A stretch of DNA of 64,000 bases, taken from Scilla litardierei (Eukaryota > Streptophyta > Magnoliopsida > Asparagales > Asparagaceae). The notes beneath the pieces were generated by a model. It had not been told where the DNA came from. It saw only the letters and a program-made list of their open reading frames with translations, and did not search any database. Positions within the stretch are counted from its first letter, which is position 1. Each line of letters opens with the position of its first letter. The stretch is from the NCBI GenBank assembly GCA_030789695.1, contig CM061135.1, positions 106,277,262-106,341,261 on the forward strand. The letters run 5' to 3'. Made by a program: the position numbers and the translations under genes. Shown piece by piece: positions 45,458-55,063 of the stretch.

Positions 45458-46040
45458 CATCGGATGTCGATGCTAAGTTGGAACTCTTACGTTGAATTGG
45501 CTAACTAGGGAGAATTTTTCACGTCTAGAAAGTAGAAATCATGGCTCTCACGCCATGAGTCTAACATATCACATTCAAGTCCCACCTCGTGGGTAAACTC
45601 TTACATGACATATGCATTACGGTCGGGAAATATATTCAATCTCAACTCATACCACCTCGTGGGGATTAGAACTAAGATTTGTGATTTGATGGTTCTTGTT
45701 AGTATAGGGATGCTGGTGGATCCCGTCAAAGTCCGTGCCACCTAGTGGGAATACGGACCTTGATTGAATCTTCGAAAATACCTAATTAGATTCATAGGAT
45801 ATCCATTAGGAATTCATACCACCTCGTGAGAATTAGAACCCTAGTTGGATCTCCTACGATCTTTAGTGGATCAACCAAATCACATCCCTTATGGGCCAAA
45901 ACAACCTAAAAATCCTAACTTTACATCTTAATCATAAGATCCTAGGGCTAATCCATTAGTCCTAGATAGAACTACTCATGGATCATAGAAAAAGCAATGA
46001 AAGAGTTGGGTGTGTCTACTTTCACTGAGATATATGCGTG
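45458..46040 (-). repeat. A1/A2 shared LTR, outer part
   Basis: Non-coding. Four copies of CCACCTCGTGGG-like words (about 45588, 45648, 45750, 45820) sit before GAATTAGA-type text. The stretch near 45940-46000 (minus strand GAGTAGTTCTATCTAGGACTAA) resembles 53470-53510, the 5' LTR-like sequence of A2. It serves as 3' LTR of A2 and 5' LTR of A1. Confidence 0.5.
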
Positions 46041-46415
46041 TCAGCTCGGTGAGTGCTAATGCACTCGATCAAGTAGCCTGGGAAACAGACCACACATATG
46101 CCTAAAGCTCTCTTCCCTCCGACACGGGTACGGTGGGGACAGAGGTTTGAGTCGCAGGGCAAAAAGTGGAGATAGTCCCTGAAGAATCAACGGTGGTGGA
46201 AGTGGTGGATACAGAGGTGGTAGAAGAAGCGGCTCCCAGGGGTGGTGGGTGTACTGGCGGTGCTGGAAGGCCGGCGACAAGGGCTGCTATGTCTTGCTCC
46301 TCATACTCGGGGGAACGGGGCACCCGGTCATCAGCGTCAGCCTTGACGGGAGCACCTGGGGCTTGAGTACGTGGAGCGCAAGGAGTGGATGGACCCTGTC
46401 GATCATCCAGCCTAG

Positions 46416-47600
46416 CTAGACGGGTGCTATATGGGTGAGGTGAGGGGCGGGAAGTACCATATGGGGAGTGTGGTGGGTACCGATAAGATATGTACAGTGA
46501 CGTGCCCCGTAAGGCCTGATGATATGCATGTGCTCTTGCACACCAAGAGTCAAGCGTGTGGGGCTTGGAGGGGTCACTAGATCGTCAGGAAGATGTAAAC
46601 CAAGCATCCATGCAAAGATCATGAATAATCCGCTGCAGCAGATATCAGTCATGTAGTATGTGTGGGTGGTGTGAATGAGGTGATGACACAGCCAGTGGGC
46701 TGCGTCAGAAAGTACGAAGGGGCACAGGGAGCCGTCTGGGTGGAAGCACAGTGGTCGGGTCATCCCCATAAGATGGGATAGCTCGGGAAGAGACATGGTC
46801 CCCACATCTGGCCTACAAAAGATGGTCATGGAGAGGTGCCTCTGCACATAGCGAAGGCATGGTTGCACAATGCACGATGCCTTCGCCCGGCTAGGGCGGT
46901 AGTGGTCCAGATCCAAAGTGCGCTGCCAGAAAGACGTGTCATCGAACGTGCCAAGGTCGTAATCTGGGGAGAATACTGCTCGGGGGTCGTGGATGGCAGG
47001 AAAATGGAAGTGTGTGCAGATCATCTCGTATGTGATCATACAGTCATGATCCAAAAGGCAGAAATTGATGCCATCACCCACCGGGATGCGGGCGATGGAG
47101 CTCAGGGCCTCCAGGGTGAGGTGTGTGTATGTAGGGGCACGGACACCGAGGAAACGATCGAAGCCGATCGTGCGGTACAGCCAATGGATTCCCTGAAGGA
47201 GTCTAAGCGATCGGAGGGTAGGGACGTCTATAAACAGGGTGGGGACGAGAGGACGATGTAAGAGCCTGACGAAGCGCTCGCAGTGGTTGTCGTCTCGGAA
47301 GGTGATACCGAACGTCTGCACACGGGGCAAAAGAGCGGCGGGAATGGCGGGAGGTGCGGAAGGGACGAGAGGTACGGTGGTAGGGATATGTGAGAAAGTG
47401 GTGGGGATGGCAGTGGTGGATGTGTGTGTACGATGTGGGGGAGAAGAGTTGGACGTAGGCGACGTATCGCGCACGTGCTCGTCCGCTAGGGTAGGGGTGG
47501 TAGTGAGGCGAGGGCATAGTGGGGGGCGAGAGAAGGAGGTGCCAGACGATGGCCTCTTCCTACGAATGGGAGGGGTGGGGGCTCCTCGAGTGCAAACCAT
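46416..47600 (-). CDS. A2 extra ORF, Athila ORF1-like
   Basis: 394 uninterrupted codons starting MVCTRGAPTPPIRRKR, the longest intact reading frame in the Athila units. The N-terminal third is Pro/Ser/Thr rich and disordered-looking. The remainder (from about residue 100) has the style of the Arabidopsis ATHILA ORF-1 family: TFGITFRDDNHCERF, LRLLQGIHWLYRTIGFDRFLG, YTHLTLEALSSIARI, CMITYEMICTHFHFP. A His- and Leu-rich region follows. No zinc finger, signal peptide or clear membrane span is visible. A shifted Pro/Ser/Thr tail (46323-46102) probably belonged to it. Role unknown; the family is found beside plant gypsy elements. Persistence of the open frame in an otherwise decayed unit is notable. 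Confidence 0.6.
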   Translation of the reverse strand: MVCTRGAPTPPIRRKRPSSGTSFSRPPLCPRLTTTPTLADEHVRDTSPTSNSSPPHRTHTSTTAIPTTFSHIPTTVPLVPSAPPAIPAALLPRVQTFGITFRDDNHCERFVRLLHRPLVPTLFIDVPTLRSLRLLQGIHWLYRTIGFDRFLGVRAPTYTHLTLEALSSIARIPVGDGINFCLLDHDCMITYEMICTHFHFPAIHDPRAVFSPDYDLGTFDDTSFWQRTLDLDHYRPSRAKASCIVQPCLRYVQRHLSMTIFCRPDVGTMSLPELSHLMGMTRPLCFHPDGSLCPFVLSDAAHWLCHHLIHTTHTYYMTDICCSGLFMIFAWMLGLHLPDDLVTPPSPTRLTLGVQEHMHIIRPYGARHCTYLIGTHHTPHMVLPAPHLTHIAPV

Positions 47601-49203
47601 CGTGGAGATGGCAATATGATGTGTCGGTAAAAATAAAGTAAATAGAAGAGCGAGTGTACCGACTGTGAGAGCGCTACGAAAATCTCCCCCAAACTAACCC
47701 CGGTAGTGGCTACTGACATAGGCAAAACGTACCCGAAATAGAAACAAGAAGAACGTCAGTATTTGAAATTAAAAATAGGGGGTTTGTGCAGCTGCTCGAC
47801 CAATCACTAACCTTGCTCGATCGAGCAGTGTGAAAGCTGTGGCAGTGGTGAGTTGTGGCTGCTCGACCGAGAAGATGTAATGCTCAGTCTGAGCAATGCT
47901 GCTACTTTGGAAAATCTTGACTGAGCACTAGTGTGCTTGGTCAGCATTGTGGAGTGTAAATGGTGGACGACCGAGCTGCTCGGTCGAGCACCGAGGGTAC
48001 TCGATCGAGCAGCGGCGATAGTGACCTAGGGCAGCGACGATTGGCAAGAGGGGAGGTATTGTGATGCACGATGAGAGGGGGAAAAGCGTAGGAGGAGGGG
48101 GGAAGGTGAGAGGGGGAGGGGTTTTAGGTGGGCGGCACCGTCGGTAGCTGAGGCACCGACGGTGGTTGCCGTCGATTAGAAAATAAGGGGAAACATGGAG
48201 CAGAGAGAAAACATGGGGAAAGGTGAGAGGAGGAAAGAGAGAGGGGCTGGCCGGAGGGGGAGAGATTGGTCGGTGCAGACGGCGGTGTTGGCAGTGGAAA
48301 GCGGCGACGGGGGAGATCGAGTAGGGGTTGGGTGGTGCTCGGACAGTTGATTACGAGAGCTTAGGGTAATAATGATCACGTTAGGGTGAAAATGAAAATG
48401 AGTTTTCTTAAAAACCCAACTCGTTTGGAGGTGGGGCCTAGAAAATTTTGGATAAACTGACTCGATGGAGTAGTGAAGCTGCACGGTTGAGTCGGACACG
48501 AAAAAAATAGTTTAAGAGTACTCCCTCATATGCTCGACCGAGCAGTATGCTGCTCGGATCGAGCATGGACTGCTCGGTCTGCGCAGACAGAACGTTGTTT
48601 TCTTCCAATCTTCATGAGCCTCGCTACTCGACCGAGCAGGCGGCTGCTCGGTCGAGCATGGGTTGCTCGGGTCGTGCAGACAGAACACTGTTTTTGCTCC
48701 TGTTTCTCGTGCCTGTGCTGCTCGATCGAGCAGAGTAGCTGCTCGGTCGATCAAGTTGTATCTTCTTTTCAGCTCCTTTTCTTTGATCTTCTCTTCAAAT
48801 TGCTGCTCTCCTTCAACTTTCTTCCATTTAAAACATCGATTTGCATGTCCCTTCATGTCCAACATGTAAAGAGGAGGAACTCATCAAATTTTTATGGTTT
48901 TGTAGTTTTACGAGAGATAAAAACGTTTTTGTTTGGTTTTCTCAAATAAATAAAGTAAAAATAAGAAATTGAAAAAGAAAATCCAAGATCTAAGAGATTT
49001 TGTTGCCTCCCAATAAGCGCTCGTTTTGAGTCATGAGCTCGACTCCCTTTGATTCATCAATAATCGTTTGGTACGCGTGGAATTCACGTGTCGTTCTTAC
49101 CGATGATGCAATTCGACGATATTTAGTATCCGTCTACTTCAAGCTTCTTCCTTGCGTAGCCCATGACCTCTGGTTTTTCACGATGCAGAGAATGATTCAA
49201 AAG
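47601..49203 (-). other. A2 spacer with GCTCGATCGAGC palindromes
   Basis: Non-coding. CTCGACCGAG, CTCGATCGAG and CTCGGTCGAG motifs lie at 47795-48000 and 48530-48750. The minus strand near 49010 reads TTATTGGGAGGCAACAAA, matching the A1 spacer. Frames reading LLDRAA and PCSTEQ are repeat translations. Confidence 0.55.
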
Positions 49204-49617
49204 CTACTCATCCAACACTCGGATATAGGCGATGACCGCTTTGTGGTAGGTTGGGTCGCTGTCATCGTCAACTCCTGTTCTTATTGGGTCCTTCATGACC
49301 CCCTCAGAAGTAAAATCTCCTACAGCTTCATCTTCCTGGAGCTCCAAGTAGCTAGCTCCTTCTTCATGAGCGTGCTCCCTCATTGGCTTCTGTAGCCTGA
49401 ATTCAGCTTCGATGTTGCCCACGTTCAAAGAGAGAGTCCCTCCCTCGGGCATGTTCATAATGACAAAGTCAACGGGAACACATAACCTAGGGGGTATCTG
49501 GAGAATAATATCCCTGGCTATGCCCATCGGGTAAGTGATCGAATGGTCCGCAAGCTGTAAGTGATCGCTTTCGGTCTGTAATCTCTCAAATATAGAAAGG
49601 GGCATCAAACTGATGCT
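49204..49617 (-). pseudogene. A2 protease, C-terminal part
   Basis: Continues the protease after solo LTR 3: SISLMPLSIFERL, then LADHSITYPMGIARDI and PVDFVIMNMPEG. An acidic tail ends YIRVLDE, as in A1. The active-site segment lies on the other side of the insertion. Confidence 0.7.
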
Positions 49618-51444
49618 TGTAGGGATCATCTTACCCTTGCAATACTAACAACACACACTAGGGGGTGAATAGTGTAATGGCAATAAAATTGTCCAATTAA
49701 AATTAAACTTGCAAATGCGGAATTATAAATGCAAGAGGAATTAAAAGGCACAATCAATCCAAACGCAAACACAAAGTTTTACCCTGGTTCCCCAAACTTG
49801 GGTACATCCAGCCACACCAATATTCACTATATTCCCATACAGAGAAGTGAATACAAATCTCATAAGGAGATACCCCACAAAGAGGATTTATACCCTACAC
49901 AAGGACCCAACCAATCCTACACGAGGATCAAGACTCCCACACAGAGAATCACTAACTCCCACTCAGAGAATTAGGGTTAGCCCTACACTAGGACACTAAA
50001 CTCCCACAAAGAGAGTTACTCCCACAAAGAGAGTTATTCCCACAAAGAGAATATCCTAGTCCCACAAAGAGACAACCTCCCACAAAGAGAGAAAGATCTA
50101 ATTCCCACAAAGAGAATTAGAGACACAAATTCACCAAGTAAAATAAATACTCTTACCTATGCTTTGAGATGCTTACTCATGAATGGATGAAAGGCATGGA
50201 AGAGCATCTCCAACTATTGAGATATGCTTGAGAGCACTTGGAAATTCCCTTGAGCTGGACTTCAATGCATGAAGATGTATGAGAGCTCTTGAGAGGGAAT
50301 TGAGGGAGTTTGTAAGTTGCTTATAGATCTCTTGAGATATTCAGTAGCATCAAGAAGTATAAGAGATGGCAGCACACTCATATATATAGGAACCCTATAT
50401 CAAACCCCAAAACCCAAGAAAACAGCCAAAGAATCAATTCTGCAATGACTAGAAACTGGGCAAAAACGACAGGAATAGTCGACTGTTGATCAAAAGACAG
50501 TCGACTGATCAACGGCTAGAAAATATCCAACGGTTATAATCTGAGCTAGGACAGTCGACTGAAGAAGTCGATATAGTCGACTGTAAACAGGACAGACGCC
50601 TGTTAATCCTTCAGCAGGTGACTGCTGTAAGGGATGGAATAAAACAGAGAGCTGCACTCTTTCTCCAAATAAGCACACAGAAAACTGATGTCAATAATAC
50701 AATCGACTGGCTATTAGTCAGGCAACTGTAAAACCTTAATTCATCGTTTGCTGTAAAAGATGGAGAAACAACAGAGAGATGCAGAGATTGCACTTACGCT
50801 ACTCAGGCGACTGGTGACCAATCTACAGGCGACTGTAAATATACAGGCTACTGTAAAATGACTAGTAGTCGACTGTGTGTAAAGCTCAAGTTTGAGTCAA
50901 TTGAAATGTTGACTTGAGCTGTCCATATCAGGTGATTGTAGAAGGATCTACATGTGACTGGAAGTCACCCAGTCGACTGTGTTTCCTTCAGCAGGGGACT
51001 GATGGAAAGCCAGAGACTCCAAATGAGTCTTTGGACAAAGTGAACCTATTGGGTTGGATTTTATGATAATCCTAAGGCTCACTAAGATGGTTAAATGCAT
51101 ATGCATGAATGAGTAAACCATCTAACAAGGCATTACATTAACCTAGACTCAAAAGAGAGAGAAAGCAATAAAGTAAATTACATGGATTACAATGATTTCC
51201 TTAGAGTCTAAGTCTTCAATCTTGATGCCTTGATAGCTCTCCATCATCTCCAAGCTTTGGCACTCCTTGAGTCCAAGCTTTGGCTCTTCTCCACTTGATG
51301 TCCATCCTTGCACCAAGTGATTAGTCTCTAAGAAAGATATTCTTGAAATAAAACTGAGAGACTAAAACATGAGAGTCATTAGCAACAACATAATGTTGTG
51401 ATCATCATCAAAATAAGATTGGTATGAAACACCAATACTCAACA
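49618..51444 (-). mobile_element. copia solo LTR 3, C1-family
   Basis: 1827 bp, minus-strand TGTTGAGTATTGG...GATCCCTACA. TSD is ATGCT and ATGGT (49613-49617, 51445-51449), one mismatch. Length and ends match the C1 LTR (1819 bp). It splits the A2 protease inside the active-site motif. It contains CAGTCGACTG motifs (50475-51000) and a CCCACAAAGAGA array (49860-50115). Confidence 0.85.
49860..50115 (-). repeat. degenerate CCCACAAAGAGA array
   Basis: About twelve spaced or tandem copies of TCCCACAAAGAGA and variants (CCCACACAGAGA, CCTACACAAGGA) alternate with short words. They lie inside solo LTR 3, near the LTR 3' end in element sense. Confidence 0.8.
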
Positions 51445-51449
51445 ATGGT

Positions 51450-51740
51450 CGCCCCTAGATCGATCAGAGCTCTGCTAATGGACATTCCTCCGATGGAGCA
51501 TGGAACAATGAAGCTTCCCGGATCTGGTAGCTTCCGGGGTAGATGATTCTTTATAACGGAGGTAGAGTCCTCCAAGAGCTTTATCTCTTCGTGCTTCCTC
51601 TTTCCCGTGATCATGTCCTTTAAAAACTTAGCATAGATGGGGATCTCCGTGATAGCATCCATAAATGGAATATTTAGCTGGATTCCCATCAGTAGCTCCA
51701 TGAATTTGGAGTATTTCTTCTCCATCTTAGCCAAAGCCAA
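51450..51740 (-). pseudogene. A2 protease, N-terminal part
   Basis: Open from 51740: MALAKMEKKYSKFMELL, FMDAITEIPIYAKFLKD, then HLPRKLPDPGSFIVPCSIGG and RALIDLGA, where the solo LTR interrupts the catalytic DLGAS motif. Closely parallels A1 40777-40490. Confidence 0.75.
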
Positions 51741-51743
51741 CCT

Positions 51744-53280
51744 CTAAGGATATGGCGGGGGTGGTCGACTTACTTTGTTCTTTGCGGCATCATCAGGAGA
51801 CGGCGTTGTTGTAGGTGTGATAGATGGTGGATCTGCCTTCTCCTTATTCTTTATAGGCTCTTCAGTAGCCTCTTCTTTATCACCGTCAATAACGGCCTCT
51901 TTAGCAATGACTCTCTCCTTGTTCATACCCGGGATCATAAATGTTTCAGTCGCCCGTCCTCCACGAGTGTTGACAGAAACCACCACATTCGCTTGGGCCC
52001 TCGGATTTGGCTCTGGTTGCGAAGGCAACCTCCATTGGTTCTTCAAAAGCTGGGACATTTGGCCCCTCAGTTCATCGAGCAATGTATTTATGTTCTTGAA
52101 CTGGGCAGAACTGTCCTAGTTGAACCGGGCTGGACCACTCATAAAAGTTTCCAATGTAGCCTCCAGATTGGATCGAGGCAGATTTGGTGTGTAACCCTAC
52201 TGAGGTGGGCGATTGAACTGATAACCTGGCGGTTGATAAGGCCCAGCTGGCCTGAAGCCACTCTGCTACTGATTCTGTGGTTGCCCTTGTTGTTGCTGAG
52301 GAGGGGGTGGCGATCTCTAAAATTTTGGAGGTTGCAGCCCTCCACTTGGGTTCCCATAAGAAAATCCCGAATGATTCCATGCAGCCGGGTGTTGCCATTG
52401 ATTTCGTCCCTCTCCTTGGACGTACTGCACAGACTCTGATAATTTAGCACCATCATAATGTTCCTCACTAGGAATGTAACCTTGCTATACATAATCCTCT
52501 GCAGGATGATAAGTAGAGGTGTTGGTGGTTGCAGGGATGGAATCCAAGTGCTGTTCAATTCTGGCCACCTGTTTACACATGTTCTCGAAGTGAGAATCCA
52601 GATGGCTAGCATCTTTGACCTCGGGGGTCCAGGTCCCAATGGTTCGTTCTTCACTCCATTGCTAATTATTGGCTGCCATATGCTCTAGCAAGTCTATGGC
52701 CTCTTCAGGAAATTTGTCAAGCAAGGTGCCTTGTGCCATAGCATCAATTATTATTTTAATGCTGGCCTGTAGCCTATTATAAAAACTCTACACCAAGTCC
52801 CAGGGCTGGATCCCATGATAAGGGCATTGATGTTGGAGGTCCTTGAACCTCTCCCAGGCCTCATAAAGCGACCCTTGCGGGAGCTGTTTGAAATTCGAGA
52901 TTGCCCCCAGATCCACACCGTCTTCGAGGGTGGATGGAATTTATCCACGAAGGCGAGTGCCAGCTTCTCCCATGTGGTGAAGTGGTTGGGCGGATGCGCC
53001 CGTAGCCAGTATGATGCTTTATACCTCAGGGTGAATGGGAAAAGCCACAGCTTGACAGCGTCATCGCTCACATCCTTAGCCTTGAAAGTGTCACACTTCG
53101 CCTTGAAAGTGTCAATGTGGTGATTGGGGGTTCTCGTGAGGATGCCCATGGAAGGGATCCTGCTTCATTAAATTTATGAGCCCCATCTTCATCTCAAGGC
53201 TTGCTGCTGCCAGTTACGGTCTAAGGATTGAGGATTTATTTCCAAATGTTGGCATGAGCCGGACATGGTCACGAGCCTTG
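51744..53280 (-). pseudogene. A2 gag
   Basis: Gag core in several frames: HIDTFKAKCDTFKAKDVSDDAVKLW (read in two parts), FTLRYKASYWLRAHPPNHF, FVDKFHPPSKTV, then stops. Further on a Gln/Pro region and LRGQMSQLLKNQWRLPSQPEPN precede the protease. The N-terminus is joined directly to LTR-like sequence near 53281, so the PBS and gag start seen in A1 are missing. Confidence 0.65.
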
Positions 53281-54505
53281 GTTGGATCCACCGATTTCCC
53301 TATTTGAATCCTAAGGATACCCCTTAAGCACATCAATTCCATAGACCGTGGGCATGATCTCAGTACGGGTTATCCTAGGGATTTGGTAGAATCAACCGAA
53401 ATACTCCAATATATTCCCAATTCAACCTAGGGATTCAGATCTAATCTCCCCCCTTGGGTCTTAGGGCTAACCCATCAAACCTAGAAGAGACTACTCACTC
53501 ATGACGATATTGACGAATAAGAATACAATTTTTAAGGGAGAAAACATCATAGAAAATCGATAGAACGAAGATTGAGAAACTTACGTGCCAAATATGAAGA
53601 AAAACAGTGAGCAATAGATCCAAAGAAAAACCAAAATTCCAAAATGCAATAGTGGCAATCGAACTTACAAAAATTATCCAACAATCTTCAAGAATTTAAT
53701 CTAGATCTAACAAGTATTTTCTCTCTAATCTTTTCTCTAAAAAAATTCAAAAAAACTAACAAAAAGGAATCGGCCTTCCCAAACGCTGTCGCAGATCCAC
53801 TCTTCACTCACTTAAGCGCGCAACAGACGGCTCGAAAACTTTCCAAAAATGGCCTTCAGCATCGTCGACCAAACTCAGTGACTCGGTCAAGCAGTAGGTT
53901 GCTCGGTCGGCTGCTCAATCGATCATCCGTCGTGCTCGGTCGAGCACGTCAAGGAGTAGCGCTCCTCCAAAAATCATCACTCTCTCTGCTCGGCCCGAGT
54001 CAGCTCTGCTCGGTCGAGCAGACAGCTGACTCTGTCATTGAAGGAGCTGCTCGGGCCGTGTAGGATGCTGCTTGAGCTTCGAAAGGTTGGTGCTGCTCGA
54101 CCGAGCGCATATGTGCTTGGTCCGAGTAATCCGAGTATCAGCTTCTTCTTCATTTTAAATCTGCTCGACCGAGCAGTTGCTTTGCTCGGTCGATTGCCTG
54201 TGAAACTCTTTGCTGAAGCCTCTGAAGCTTCCCCTCTCCTCTTGCTCTCTCCTCCATTCCTCCTATGGCTTCCAAAGCTCAGTGAACTCCTGTAAAGCTT
54301 CACCAACGGGCTCATGGGTGTGTCAGATGTGTCCATACCCAGATATGGTCCCAAATCGATCCCAAATCCCTGAAAATTCATAAAACACTACGAAACTCGA
54401 ATCTAACTTTAGAAATGCGATATCGTAGGAAAATACAGGATTTGAATCCGAAAATGGCATGGAATGCGATGTCATGATGCTATGAAAGAGATGTAAAATA
54501 TGGAC
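53281..54505. other. LTR-like sequence right of A2 gag
   Basis: Non-coding. The first part (53281-53520) resembles the shared A LTR. The second has GCTCGGTCGAGCA palindromes (53870-54190) and ends ATGTAAAATATGGACACATCA-like near 54505, similar to the G1 end at 12601. That suggests a plus-oriented LTR end fused here. Confidence 0.4.
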
Positions 54506-54512
54506 ACATCAC

Positions 54513-54993
54513 CAGGCTGAAACTCCAACTGTCGCCGTTTAGCATCTGCCCATTGCTTGAAACGGTCTTGAGCGATCCTCAGCTTCTCCCTGATGTTCCT
54601 CTCAACATCCACCGCCTCAACAATCATCTCTGGCCCTAACAGCTTTCTATCTCTAATATCATCCCAGCTCAGTGGCGATCATCATTTCTTCCCATAAAGC
54701 ACAGCAAAAGGTGCCATGCCAATGCTCGTCTGGTAGATGGTATTATAGGCGAACTCCACATGATGAAGATGATCCTACCAAGATCCCTTGAAGTCCAACA
54801 TGCACAGTCTCAGCATGTCCTCCAAAATTTGAATCGTCCTCTTGGACTGGACATCTGTCTGTGGGTGGTACGCGGTACTGAAACTCAGACTCATACCCAG
54901 GCTCTTCTGCAGACTCTGCCAAAACTAAGATGTGAATCTCGTGTCTCTGTCTGACACGATACTCACGGGAAATCTGTGAAGTCGCACGATCTC
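54513..54993 (-). pseudogene. T2 pol exon 3: integrase C-half, truncated
   Basis: Starts EIVRLHRFPVSIVSDRDTRFTS right after the insert, with the second catalytic Asp. A TAG follows, then [22 protein letters not shown] (the catalytic Glu of SER is Lys here). It ends at WADAKRR..EFQPG where homology to T1 stops. No chromodomain. Confidence 0.8.
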
Positions 54994-55063
54994 CTACACG
55001 ATTCATGTTACATCACTATCTATACTAGGTAAGGAAATAAAAACGGAGAGTAAAAGAATATAC
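54994..55063 (-). other. putative intron in T2 integrase, 70 nt
   Basis: Minus strand: donor GGAG then GTATATTC, acceptor AATCGTGTAG then GAGATCG. Removal joins LARRYME to EIVRLHR, exactly as in T1. Read-through meets a stop (TAG) about 15 codons in. It shares only GTGATGTA and general T-richness with the T1 intron. Confidence 0.68.

Larger units (their letters stand above)
46056..54505 (-). mobile_element. A2: RT-less Athila-like unit
   Basis: Minus strand: LTR-like sequence (about 53281-54505), gag (53280-51744), protease split by solo LTR 3 (51740-51450 and 49617-49204), palindrome spacer (49203-47601), and a 394-codon ORF (47600-46416), then the LTR shared with A1. No RT, RNase H or integrase. 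Ends are uncertain. Confidence 0.6.

Noticed and set aside
46836..47261. 141-codon plus-strand frame
   Set aside because: Antisense shadow of the A2 extra ORF.
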